Of a DNA stretch of 64,000 nucleotides, positions 47,273 to 60,732 are shown piece after piece. Source of the DNA: Mallotus nudiflorus (Eukaryota; Streptophyta; Magnoliopsida; Malpighiales; Euphorbiaceae). The notes beneath the pieces were generated by a model. That model was not told the DNA's origin, made no database searches, and saw only the letters and a program-made list of their open reading frames with translations. How positions within the stretch are numbered: the stretch's first letter is position 1; each line of letters opens with the position of its first letter. The DNA lies in contig CANTUR010000941.1 of assembly GCA_947683625.1 (NCBI GenBank), positions 28,761 to 92,760 on the forward strand, in the 5' to 3' direction. Position numbers and translations under genes: made by a program.

Positions 47273-50200
47273 ATGGATTTGATTGTGGGCTTGCGGACTT
47301 GGGCTTCAAATGGACCGTTCGTGGCGGGATCGGTTGACCCACGGGGCCCATAATATATCAGATCGAAGCTGACTCAGAGGTCTACAGTGTGGGCTCTAAA
47401 GCCCATCTATAGCGATTTGTCTTTGGGCCCAAAAACCCATGTTTAGGCCCATGGATTTGATAGAGTGGGCTTGGGCACTTGGGCTTTCAAATGGATGTTC
47501 GTGGCGGCATCGGTTGACCCACGGGGCCCATAATATATCAGATCGAAGCTGACTCAGAGGGCTACAGTGCGGGCTCTAAAGCCCATCTATAGCGATTTGT
47601 CTTTGGGCCCAAAAAACCCAAGTTTAGGCCCATGGATTTGATAGAGTGGGCTTGGGCACTTGGGCTTCAAATGGACGTTCGTGGTGGCATCGGTTGACCC
47701 ACGGGGCCCATAATATATCAAATATAAGCTTACTCAGACGGCTATAGTGCGGGCTATAAAGCCCATCTATAACGATTTGTCTTTGGGCCTAAAAACCCAT
47801 ATGTAGGCCCATGGATTTGATAGAGTGGGCTTGCGCACTTGGGCTTCAAATGGACGTTCGTGGCGGCATCGGTTTGACCCACGGGGCCCATAATATATCA
47901 AATCGAAGCAGACTCAGAGGGCTATAACGGGCCGCTACAAACTACATCTGTAGCGGGCCGTCCTCGGGCCCAAATTCCTTTGTTTTGGGGCCCGAAAACC
48001 ACTATTTCGGCCCATGGATTTGATTGTGGGCTTGCGCACTTGGGCTTCAAATGGACGTTCGTGGCGGCATCGGTTGACCCACGGGGCCCATAATATATCA
48101 GATCGAAGCTGACTCAGAGGTCTACAGTGCGGGCTCTAAAGCCCATCTATAGCGATTTGTCTTTGGGCCCAAAAACCCATGTTTAGGCCCATGGATTTGA
48201 TAGAGTGGGCTTGGGCACTTGGGCTTCAAATGGATGTTCGTGGCGGCATCGGTTTGACCCACGGGGCCCATAATATATCAGATCGAAGCTGACTCAGAGG
48301 GCTACAGTGCGGGCTCTAAAGCCCATCTATAGCGAATTGTCTTTGGGCCCAAAAACCCAAGTTTAGGCCATGGATTTGATAGAGTGGGCTTGGGCACTTG
48401 GGCTTCAAATGGACGTTCGTGGTGGCATCGGTTGACCCACGGGGCCCATAATATATCAAATATAAGCTTACTCAGACGGCTATAGTGCGGGCTATAAAGC
48501 CCATCTATAACGATTTGTCTTTGGGCCTAAAAACCCATATGTAGGCCCATGGATTTGATAGAGTGGGCTTGCGCACTTGGGCTTCAAATGGACGTTCGTG
48601 GCGGCATCGGTTGACCCACGGGGCCTATAATATATCAAATCGAAGCAGACTCAGAGGGCTATAACGGGCCGCTACAAACTACATCTGTAGCGGGCCGTCC
48701 TCGGGCCCAAATTCCTTTGTTTTGGGGCCCGAAAACCACTATTTCGGCCCATGGATTTGATTGTGGGCTTGCGCACTTGGGCTTCAAATGGACGTTCGTG
48801 GCGGCATCGGTTGACCCACGGGGCCCATAATATATCAGATCGAAGCTGACTCAGAGGTCTACAGTGCGGGCTCTAAAGCCCATCTATAGCGATTTGTCTT
48901 TGGGCCCAAAAACCCATGTTTAGGCCCATGGATTTGATAGAGTGGGCTTGGGCACTTGGGCTTCAAATGGATGTTCGTGGCGGCATCGGTTGACCCACGG
49001 GGCCCATAATATATCAGATCGAAGCTGACTCAGAGGGCTACAGTGCGGGCTCTAAAGCCCATCTATAGCGATTTGTCTTTGGGCCCAAAAACCCAAGTTT
49101 AGGCCCATGGATTTGATAGAGTGGGCTTGGGCACTTGGGCTTCAAATGGACGTTCGTGGTGGCATCGGTTGACCCACGGGGCCCATAATATATCAAATAT
49201 AAGCTTACTCAGACGGCTATAGTGCGGGCTATAAAGCCCATCTATAACGATTTCTCTTTGGGCCTAAAAACCCATGTGTAGGCCCATGGATTTGATAGAG
49301 TGGGCTTGCGCACTTGGGCTTCAAATGGACGTTCGTGGCGGCATCGGTTGACCCACGGGGCCCATAATATATCAAATCGAAGCTGACTCAGAGGGCTATA
49401 ACGGGCCGCTACAAACTACGTCTGTAGCGGGCCGTCCTCGGGCCCAAATTCCTTTGTTTTGGGGCCCGAAAACCACTATTTTGGCCCATGGATTTGATTG
49501 TGGGCTTGCGCACTTGGGCTTCAAATGACGTTCGTGGCGGCATCGGTTGACCCACGGGGCCCATAATATATCAGATCGAAGCTGACTCAGAGGTCTACAG
49601 TGCGGGCTCTAAAGCCCATCTATAGCGATTTGTCTTTGGGCCCAAAAACCCATGTTTAGGCCCATGGATTTGATAGAGTGGGCTTGGGCACTTGGGCTTC
49701 AATGGATGTTCGTGGCGGCATCGGTTGACCCACGGGGCCCATAATATATCAGATCGAAGCTGACTCAGAGGGCTACAGTACGGGCTCTAAAGCCCATCTA
49801 TAGCGATTTTTCTTTGGGCCCAAAAAACCCATGTTTAGGCCCATGGATTTGATAGAGTGGGCTTGGGCACTTGGGCTTCAAATGGATGTTCGTGGCGGCA
49901 TCGGTTGACCCACGGGGCCCATAATATATCAGATCGAAGCTGACTCAGAGGGCTACAGTGCGGGCTCTAAAGCCCATCTATAGCGATTTGTCTTTGGGCC
50001 CAAAAACCCAAGTTTAGGCCCATGGATTTGATAGAGTGGGCTTGGGCACTTGGGCTTCAAATGGACGTTCGTGGTGGCATCGGTTGACCCACGGGGCCCA
50101 TAATATATCAAATATAAGCTTACTCAGACGGCTATAGTGCGGGCTATAAAGCCCATCTATAACGATTTGTCTTTGGGCCTAAAAACCCATGTGTATGCCC

Positions 50201-50402
50201 ATGGATTTGATAGAGTGGGCTTGCGCACTTGGGCTTCAAATGGACGTTCGTGGCGGCATCGCTTGACCCACGGGGCCCATAATATATCAAATCGAAGCTG
50301 ACTCAGAGGGCTATAACGGGCCGCTACAAACTCCGTCTGTAGCGGGCCGTCCTCGGGCCCAAATTCCTTTGTTTTGGGGCCCGAAAACCACTATTTCGGC
50401 CC
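47273..50402 (+). repeat. 17-mer repeat (~3127 bp), copied at ~50403
   Basis: Four tetramers plus one extra A gives 3127 bp nominal. Markers at the start (TTGCGGACTTGGG, GGCGGGATCGG, CAGTGTGGG) recur about 3130 bp later at 50403, and AGTACGGGC recurs from about 49788 to 52914. The same start marker recurs again at 55193, a longer step of about 4790 bp. Confidence 0.78.
49664..50021 (+). repeat. Doubled A pair, right-hand lineage
   Basis: First A has AGTACGGGC and GATTTTTC with a CATGTTTAGG end; the second is a normal A (GAGGGCTACAG, ACCCAAGTTTAGG). Equivalent pairs occur at 52797-53154, 54450-54808 and 57589-57951. This lineage lacks the GAGGTCTACAG and GGCCTATGG markers of the 26-44 kb pairs. 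Confidence 0.85.
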
Positions 50403-53400
50403 ATGGATTTGATTGTGGGCTTGCGGACTTGGGCTTCAAATGGACGTTCGTGGCGGGATCGGTTGACCCACGGGGCCCATAATATATCAGATCGAAGCTG
50501 ACTCAGAGGTCTACAGTGTGGGCTCTAAAGCCCATCTATAGCGATTTGTCTTTGGGCCCAAAAACCCATGTTTAGGCCCATGGATTTGATAGAGTGGGCT
50601 TGGGCACTTGGGCTTCAAATGGATGTTCGTGGCGGCATCGGTTTGACCCACGGGGCCCATAATATATCAGATCGAAGCTGACTCAGAGGGCTACAGTGCG
50701 GGCTCTAAGCCCATCTATAGCGATTTGTCTTTGGGCCCAAAAACCCAAGTTTAGGCCCATGGATTTGATAGAGTGGGCTTGGGCACTTGGGCTTCAAATG
50801 GACGTTCGTGGTGGCATCGGTTGACCCACGGGGCCCATAATATATCAAATATAAGCTTACTCAGGCGGCTATAGTGCGGGCTATAAAGCCCATCTATAAC
50901 GATTTGTCTTTGGGCCTAAAAACCCATGTGTAGGCCCATGGATTTGATAGAGTGGGCTTGCGCACTTGGGCTTCAAATGGACGTTCGTGGCGGCATCGGT
51001 TGACCCACGGGGCCCATAATATATCAAATCGAAGCTGACTCAGAGGGCTATAACGGGCCGCTACAAAACTGTGTCTGTAGCGGGCCGTCCTCGGGCCCAA
51101 ATTCCTTTGTTTTGGGGCCCGAAAACCACTATTTCGGCCCATGGATTTGATTGTGGGCTTGCGCACTTGGGCTTCAAATGGACATTCGTGGCGGCATCGG
51201 TTGACCCACGGGGCCCATAATATATCAGATCGAAGCTGACTCAGAGGTCTACAGTGCGGGCTCTAAAGCCCATCTATAGCGATTTGTCTTTGGGCCCAAA
51301 AACCCATGTTTAGGCCCATGGATTTGATAGAGTGGGCTTGGGCACTTGGGCTTCAAATGGATGTTCGTGGCGGCATCGGTTGACCCACGGGGCCCATAAT
51401 ATATCAGATCGAAGCTGACTCAGAGGGCTACAGTGCGGGCTCTAAAGCCCATCTATAGCGAATTGTCTTTGGGCCCAAAAACCCAAGTTTAGGCCCATGG
51501 ATTTGATAGAGTGGGCTTGGGCACTTGGGCTTCAAATGGACGTTCGTGGTGGCATCGGTTGACCCACGGGGCCCATAATATATCAAATATAAGCTTACTC
51601 AGACGGCTATAGTGCGGGCTATAAAGCCCATCTATAACGATTTGTCTTTGGGCCTAAAAACCCATATGTAGGCCCATGGATTTGATAGAGTGGGCTTGCG
51701 CACTTGGGCTTCAAATGGACGTTCGTGGCGGCATCGGTTGACCCACGGGGCCTATAATATATCAAATCGAAGCAGACTCAGAGGGCTATAACGGGCCGCT
51801 ACAAACTACATCTGTAGCGGGCCGTCCTCGGGCCCAAATTCCTTTGTTTTTGGGGCCCGAAAACCACTATTTCGGCCCATGGATTTGATTGTGGGCTTGC
51901 GCACTTGGGCTTCAAATGGACGTTCGTGGCGGCATCGGTTGACCCACGGGGCCCATAATATATCAGATCGAAGCTGACTCAGAGGTCTACAGTGCGGGCT
52001 CTAAAGCCCATCTATAGCGATTTGTCTTTGGGCCCAAAAACCCATGTTTAGGCCCATGGATTTGATAGAGTGGGCTTGGGCACTTGGGCTTCAAATGGAT
52101 GTTCGTGGCGGCATCGGTTGACCCACGGGGCCCATAATATATCAGATCGAAGCTGACTCAGAGGGCTACAGTGCGGGCTCTAAAGCCCATCTATAGCGAT
52201 TTGTCTTTGGGCCCAAAAACCCAAGTTTAGGCCCATGGATTTGATAGAGTGGGCTTGGGCACTTGGGCTTCAAATGGACGTTCGTGGGTGGCATCGGTTG
52301 ACCCACGGGGCCCATAATATATCAAATATAAGCTTACTCAGACGGCTATAGTGCGGGCTATAAAGCCCATCTATAACGATTTATCTTTGGGCCTAAAAAC
52401 CCATGTGTAGGCCCATGGATTTGATAGAGTGGGCTTGCGCACTTGGGCTTCAAATGGACGTTCGTGGCGGCATCGGTTGACCCACGGGGCCCATAATATA
52501 TCAAATCGAAGCTGACCTCAGAGGGCTATAACGGGCCGCTACAAACTACGTCTGTAGCGGGCCGTCCTCGGGCCCAAATTCCTTTGTTTTGGGGGCCCGA
52601 AAACCACTATTTTGGCCCATGGATTTGATTGTGGGCTTGCGCACTTGGGCTTCAAATGGACGTTCGTGGCGGGCATCGGTTGACCCACGGGGCCCATAAT
52701 ATATCAGATCGAAGCTGACTCAGAGGTCTACAGTGCGGGCTCTAAAGCCCATCTATAGCGATTTGTCTTTGGGCCCAAAAACCCATGTTTAGGCCCATGG
52801 ATTTGATAGAGTGGGCTTGGGCACTTGGGCTTCAAATGGATGTTCGTGGCGGCATCGGTTGACCCACGGGGCCCATAATATATCAGATCGAAGCTGACTC
52901 AGAGGGCTACAGTACGGGCTCTAAAGCCCATCTATAGCGATTTTTCTTTGGGCCCAAAAACCCATGTTTAGGCCCATGGATTTGATAGAGTGGGCTTGGG
53001 CACTTGGGCTTCAAATGGATGTTCGTGGCGGCATCGGTTGACCCACGGGGCCCATAATATATCAGATCGAAGCTGACTCAGAGGGCTACAGTGCGGGCTC
53101 TAAAGCCCATCTATAGCGATTTGTCTTTGGGCCCAAAAACCCAAGTTTAGGCCCATGGATTTGATAGAGTGGGCTTGGGCACTTGGGCTTCAAATGGACG
53201 TTCGTGGTGGCATCGGTTGACCCACGGGGCCCATAATATATCAAATATAAGCTTACTCAGACGGCTATAGTGCGGGCTATAAAGCCCATCTATAACGATT
53301 TGTCTTTGGGCCTAAAAACCCATGTGTAGGCCCATGGATTTGATAGAGTGGGCTTGCGCACTTGGGCTTCAAATGGACGTTCGTGGCGGCATCGCTTGAC

Positions 53401-56400
53401 CCACGGGGCCCATAATATATCAAATCGAAGCTGACTCAGAGGGCTATAACGGGCCGCTACAAACTATGTCTGTAGCGGGCCGTCCTCGGGCCCAAATTCC
53501 TTTGTTTTGGGGCCCGAAAACCACTATTTCGGCCCATGGATTTGATTGTGGGCTTGCGCACTTGGGCTTCAAATGGACGTTCGTGGCGGCATCGGTTGAC
53601 CCACGGGGCCCATAATATATCAGATCGAAGCTGACTCAGAGGTCTACAGTGCGGGCTCTAAAGCCCATCTATAGCGATTTGTCTTTGGGCCCAAAAACCC
53701 ATGTTTAGGCCCATGGATTTGATAGAGTGGGCTTGGGCACTTGGGCTTCAAATGGATGTTCGTGGCGGCATCGGTTGACCCACGGGGCCCATAATATATC
53801 AGATCGAAGCTGACTCAGAGGGCTACAGTGCGGGCTCTAAAGCCCATCTATAGCGATTTGTCTTTGGGCCCAAAAACCCAAGTTTAGGCCCATGGATTTG
53901 ATAGAGTGGGCTTGGGCACTTGGGCTTCAAATGGACGTTCGTGGTGGCATCGGTTGACCCACGGGGCCCATAATATATCAAATATAAGCTTACTCAGACG
54001 GCTATAGTGCGGGCTATAAAGCCCATCTATAACGATTTCTCTTTGGGCCTAAAAACCCATGTGTAGGCCCATGGATTTGATAGAGTGGGCTTGCGCACTT
54101 GGGCTTCAAATGGACGTTCGTGGCGGCATCGGTTGACCCACGGGGCCCATAATATATCAAATCGAAGCTGACTCAGAGGGCTATAACGGGCCGCTACAAA
54201 CTACGTCTGTAGCGGGCCGTCCTCGGGCCCAAATTCCTTTGTTTTGGGGCCCGAAAACCACTATTTTGGCCCATGGATTTGATTGTGGGCTTGCGCACTT
54301 GGGCTTCAAATGGACGTTCGTGGCGGCATCGGTTGACCCACGGGGCCCATAATATATCAGATCGAAGCTGACTCAGAGGTCTACAGTGCGGGCTCTAAAG
54401 CCCATCTATAGCGATTTGTCTTTGGGCCCAAAAACCCATGTTTAGGCCCATGGATTTGATAGAGTGGGCTTGGGCACTTGGGCTTCAAATGGATGTTCGT
54501 GGCGGCATCGGTTGACCCACGGGGCCCATAATATATCAGATCGAAGCTGACTCAGAGGGCTACAGTACGGGCTCTAAAGCCCATCTATAGCGATTTTTCT
54601 TTGGGCCCAAAAACCCATGTTTAGGCCCATGGATTTGATAGAGTGGGCTTGGGCACTTGGGCTTCAAATGGATGTTCGTGGCGGCATCGGTTGACCCACG
54701 GGGCCCATAATATATCAGATCGAAGCTGACTCAGAGGGGCTACAGTGCGGGCTCTAAAGCCCATCTATAGCGATTTGTCTTTGGGCCCAAAAACCCAAGT
54801 TTAGGCCCATGGATTTGATAGAGTGGGCTTGGGCACTTGGGCTTCAAATGGACGTTCGTGGTGGCATCGGTTGACCCACGGGGCCCCATAATATATCAAA
54901 TATAAGCTTACTCAGACGGCTATAGTGCGGGCTATAAAGCCCATCTATAACGATTTGTCTTTGGGCCTAAAAACCCATGTGTATGCCCATGGATTTGATA
55001 GAGTGGGCTTGCGCACTTGGGCTTTCAAATGGACGTTCGTGGCGGCATCGCTTGACCCACGGGGCCCATAATATATCAAATCGAAGCTGACTCAGAGGGC
55101 TATAACGGGCCGCTACAAACTCCGTCTGTAGCGGGCCGTCCTCGGGCCCAAATTCCTTTGTTTTGGGGGCCCGAAAACCACTATTTCGGCCCATGGATTT
55201 GATTGTGGGCTTGCGGACTTGGGCTTCAAATGGACGTTCGTGGCGGGATCGGTTGACCCACGGGGCCCATAATATATCAGATCGAAGCTGACTCAGAGGT
55301 CTACAGTGTGGGCTCTAAAGCCCATCTATAGCGATTTGTCTTTGGGCCCAAAAACCCATGTTTAGGCCCATGGATTTGATAGAGTGGGCTTGGGCACTTG
55401 GGCTTCAAATGGATGTTCGTGGCGGCATCGGTTGACCCACGGGGCCCATAATATATCAGATCGAAGCTGACTCAGAGGGCTACAGTGCGGGCTCTAAAGC
55501 CCATCTATAGCGATTTGTCTTTGGGCCCAAAAAACCCAAGTTTAGGCCCATGGATTTGATAGAGTGGGGCTTGGGCACTTGGGCTTCAAATGGACGTTCG
55601 TGGTGGCATCGGTTTGACCCACGGGGCCCATAATATATCAAATATAAGCTTACTCAGGGCGGCTATAGTGCGGGCTATAAAGCCCATCTATAACGATTTG
55701 TCTTTGGGCCTAAAAACCCATGTGTAGGCCCATGGATTTGATAGAGTGGGCTTGCGCACTTGGGCTTCAAATGGACGTTCGTGGCGGCATCGGTTTGACC
55801 CACGGGGCCCATAATATATCAAATCGAAGCTGACTCAGAGGGCTATAACGGGCCGCTACAAACTGTGTCTGTAGCGGGCCGTCCTCGGGCCCAAATTCCT
55901 TTGTTTTGGGGCCCGAAAACCACTATTTCGGCCCATGGATTTGATTGTGGGCTTGCGCACTTGGGCTTCAAATGGACATTCGTGGTGGCATCGGTTGACC
56001 CACGGGGCCCATAATATATCAGATCGAAGCTGACTCAGAGGTCTACAGTGCGGGCTCTAAAGCCCATCTATAGCGATTTGTCTTTGGGCCCAAAAAACCC
56101 ATGTTTAGGCCCATGGATTTGATAGAGTGGGCTTGGGCACTTGGGCTTCAAATGGATGTTCGTGGCGGCATCGGTTGACCCACGGGGCCCATAATATATC
56201 AGATCGAAGCTGACTCAGAGGGCTACAGTGCGGGCTCTAAAGCCCATCTATAGCGAATTGTCTTTGGGCCCAAAAACCCAAGTTTAGGCCCATGGATTTG
56301 ATAGAGTGGGCTTGGGCACTTGGGCTTCAAATGGACGTTCGTGGTGGCATCGGTTGACCCACGGGGCCCATAATATATCAAATATAAGCTTACTCAGACG

Positions 56401-57411
56401 GCTATAGTGCGGGCTATAAAGCCCATCTATAACGATTTGTCTTTGGGCCTAAAAACCCATATGTAGGCCCATGGATTTGATAGAGTGGGCTTGCGCACTT
56501 GGGCTTCAAATGGACGTTCGTGGCGGCATCGGTTGACCCACGGGGCCTATAATATATCAAATCGAAGCAGACTCAGAGGGCTATAACGGGCCCGCTACAA
56601 ACTACATCTGTAGCGGGCCGTCCTCGGCCCAAATTCCTTTGTTTTGGGGCCCGAAAACCACTATTTCGGCCCATGGATTTGATTGTGGGCTTGCGCACTT
56701 GGGCTTCAAATGGACGTTCGTGGCGGCATCGGTTGACCCACGGGGGCCCATAATATATCAGATCGAAGCTGACTCAGAGGTCTACAGTGCGGGCTCTAAA
56801 GCCCATCTATAGCGATTTGTCTTTGGGCCCAAAAAACCCATGTTTAGGCCCATGGATTTGATAGAGTGGGCTTGGGCACTTGGGCTTCAAATGGATGTTC
56901 GTGGCGGCATCGGTTGACCCACGGGGCCCATAATATATCAGATCGAAGCTGACTCAGAGGGCTACAGTGCGGGCTCTAAAGCCCATCTATAGCGATTTGT
57001 CTTTGGGCCCAAAAACCCAAGTTTAGGCCCATGGATTTGATAGAGTGGGCTTGGGCACTTGGGCTTCAAATGGACGTTCGTGGTGGCATCGGTTGACCCA
57101 CGGGGCCCATAATATATCAAATATAAGCTTACTCAGACGGCTATAGTGCGGGCTATAAAGCCCATCTATAACGATTTATCTTTGGGCCTAAAAACCCATG
57201 TGTAGGCCCATGGATTTGATAGAGTGGGCTTGCGCACTTGGGCTTCAAATGGACGTTCGTGGCGGCATCGGTTGACCCACGGGGCCCATAATATATCAAA
57301 TCGAAGCTGACTCAGAGGGCTATAACGGGCCGCTACAAACTACGTCTGTAGCGGGCCGTCCTCGGGCCCAAATTCCTTTGTTTTGGGGCCCGAAAACCAC
57401 TATTTTGGCCC

Positions 57412-59072
57412 ATGGATTTGATTGTGGGCTTGCGCACTTGGGCTTCAAATGGACGTTCGTGGCGGCATCGGTTGACCCACGGGGCCCATAATATATCAGA
57501 TCGAAGCTGACTCAGAGGTCTACAGTGCGGGCTCTAAAGCCCATCTATAGCGATTTGTCTTTGGGCCCAAAAACCCATGTTTAGGCCCATGGATTTGATA
57601 GAGTGGGCTTGGGCACTTGGGCTTCAAATGGATGTTCGTGGCGGCATCGGTTGACCCACGGGGCCCATAATATATCAGATCGAAGCTGACTCAGAGGGCT
57701 ACAGTACGGGCTCTAAAGCCCATCTATAGCGATTTTTTCTTTGGGCCCAAAAACCCATGTTTAGGGCCCCATGGATTTGATAGAGTGGGCTTGGGCACTT
57801 GGGCCTTCAAATGGATGTTCGTGGCGGCATCGGTTGACCCACGGGGGCCCATAATATATCAGATCGAAGCTGACTCAGAGGGCTACAGTGCGGGCTCTAA
57901 AGCCCATCTATAGCGATTTGTCTTTGGGCCCAAAAACCCAAGTTTAGGCCCATGGATTTGATAGAGTGGGCTTGGGCACTTGGGCTTCAAATGGACGTTC
58001 GTGGTGGCATCGGTTGACCCACGGGGCCCATAATATATCAAATATAAGCTTACTCAGACGGCTATAGTGCGGGCTATAAAGCCCATCTATAACGATTTGT
58101 CTTTGGGCCTAAAAACCCATGTGTAGGCCCATGGGATTTGATAGAGTGGGCTTGCGCACTTGGGCTTCAAATGGACGTTCGTGGCGGCATCGCTTGACCC
58201 ACGGGGCCCATAATATATCAAATCGAAGCTGACTCAGAGGGCTATAACGGGCCGCTACAAACTATGTCTGTAGCGGGCCGTCCTCGGGCCCAAATTCCTT
58301 TGTTTTGGGGCCCGAAAACCACTATTTCGGCCCATGGATTTGATTGTGGGCTTGCACACTTGGGCTTCAAATGGACGTTCGTGGCGGCATCTGTTGACCC
58401 ACGGGGCCCATAATATATCAGATCGAAGCTGACTCAGAGGTCTACAGTGCGGGCTCTAAAGCCCATCTATAGCGATTTGTCTTTGGGCCCAAAAACCCAT
58501 GTTTAGGCCCATGGATTTGATAGAGTGGGCTTGGGCACTTGGGCTTCAAATGGATGTTCGTGGCGGCATCGGTTGACCCACGGGGCCCATAATATATCAG
58601 ATCGAAGCTGACTCAGAGGGCTACAGTGCGGGCTCTAAAGCCCATCTATAGCGATTTGTCTTTGGGCCCAAAAACCCAAGTTTAGGCCCATGGATTTGAT
58701 AGAGTGGGCTTGGGCACTTGGGCTTCAAATGGACGTTCGTGGTGGCATCGGTTGACCCACGGGGCCCATAATATATCAAATATAAGCTTACTCAGACGGC
58801 TATAGTGCGGGCTATAAAGCCCATCTATAACGATTTGTCTTTGGGCCTAAAAACCCATGTGTAGGCCCATGGATTTGATAGAGGTGGGCTTGCGCACTTG
58901 GGCTTCAAATGGACGTTCGTGGCGGCATCGCTTGACCCACGGGGCCCATAATATATCAAATCGAAGCTGACTCAGAGGGCTATAACGTGCCGCTACAAAC
59001 TGCGTCTGTAGCGGGCCGTCCTCGGAGCCCAAATTCCTTTGTTTTGGGGCCCGAAAACCACTATTTCGGCCC
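57412..59072 (+). repeat. 9-mer HOR (D-A-A-B-C-D-A-B-C), copy 1
   Basis: A 916-bp pentamer (D A A B C) followed by a 737-bp tetramer; nominal 1653 bp, here 1661 with small insertions. Boundaries: D 57412, A 57589, A 57771, B 57952, C 58131, D 58334, A 58511, B 58690, C 58869. Confidence 0.87.
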
Positions 59073-60732
59073 ATGGATTTGATTGTGGGCTTGCGCACTT
59101 GGGCTTCAAATGGACGTTCGTGGCGGCATCGGTTGACCCACGGGGCCCCATAATATATCAGATCGAAGCTGACTCAGAGGTCTACAGTGCGGGCTCTAAA
59201 GCCCATCTATAGCGATTTGTCTTTGGGCCCAAAGACCCATGTTTAGGCCCATGGATTTGATAGAGTGGGCTTGGGCACTTGGGCTTCAAATGGATGTTCG
59301 TGGCGGCATCGGTTGACCCCACGGGGCCCATAATATATCAGATCGAAGCTGACTCAGAGGGCTACAGTGCGGGCTCTAAAGCCCATCTATAGCGATTTTT
59401 CTTTGGGCCCAAAAACCCATGTTTAGGCCCATGGATTTGATAGAGTGGGCTTGGGCACTTGGGCTTCAAATGGATGTTCGTGGCTGCATCGGTTGACCCA
59501 CGGGGCCCATAATATATCAGATCGAAGCTGACTCAGAGGGCTACAGTGCGGGCTCTAAAGCCCATCTATAGCGATTTGTCTTTGGGCCCAAAAACCCATG
59601 TTTAGGCCTATGGATTTGATAGAGTGGGCTTGGGCACTTGGGCTTCAAATGGACGTTCGTGGTGGCATCGGTTGACCCACGGGGCCCATAATATATCAAA
59701 TATAAGCTTACTCAGACAGCTATAGTGCGGGCTATAAAGCCCATCTATAACGATTTGTCTTTGGGCCTAAAAACCCATGTGTAGGCCCATGGATTTGATA
59801 GAGTGGGCTTGCGCACTTGGGCTTCAAATGGACGTTCGTGGCGGCATCGCTTGACCCACGGGGCCCATAATATATCAAATCGAAGCTGACTCAGAGGGCT
59901 ATAACGGGCTGCTACAAACTGCGTCTGTAGCGGGCCGTCCTCGGGCCCAAATTCCTTTTTTTTGGGGCCCGAAAACCACTATTTCGGCCCATGGATTTGA
60001 TTGTGGGCTTGCGCACTTGGGCTTCAAATGGACGTTCGTGGCGGCATCGGTTGACCCACGGGGCCCATAATATATCAGATCGAAGCTGACTCAGAGGTCT
60101 ACAGTGCGGGCTCTAAAGCGCATCTATAGCGATTTGTCTTTGGGCCCAAAAAACCCATGTTTAGGCCCATGGATTTGATAGAGTGGGCTTGGGCACTTGG
60201 GCTTCAAATGGATGTTCGTGGGCGGCAATCGGTTGACCCACGGGGCCCATAATATATCAGATCGAAGCTGACTCAGAGGGCTACAGTGCGGGCTCTAAAG
60301 CCCATCTATAGCGATTTGTCTTTGGGCCCAAAAACCCAAGTTTAGGCCCATGGATTTGATAGAGTGGGCTTGGGCACTTGGGGCTTCAAATGGACGTTCG
60401 TGGTGGCATCGGTTGACCCACGGGGCCCATAATATATCAAATATAAGCTTACTCAGACGGCTATAGTGCGGGCTATAAAGCCCATCTATAACGATTTATC
60501 TTTGGGCCTAAAAACCCATGTGTAGGCCCATGGATTTGATAGAGTGGGCTTGCGCACTTGGGCTTCAAATGGACGTTCGTGGCGGCATCGGTTGACCCAC
60601 GGGGCCCATAATATATCAAATCGAAGCTGACTCAGAGGGCTATAAACGGGCCGCTACAAACTGCGTCTGTAGCGGGCCGTCCTCGGGCCCAAATTCCTTT
60701 GTTTTGGGGCCCGAAAACCACTATTTCGGCCC
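59073..60732 (+). repeat. 9-mer HOR, copy 2
   Basis: Same pentamer plus tetramer order: D 59073, A 59251, A 59431, B 59610, C 59789, D 59991, A 60169, B 60350, C 60530. The second A ends GGCCTATGG and B has CAGACAGCT, the same lineage as the window's left edge. C at 59789 has TTCCTTTTTTTTGGG. Confidence 0.87.
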
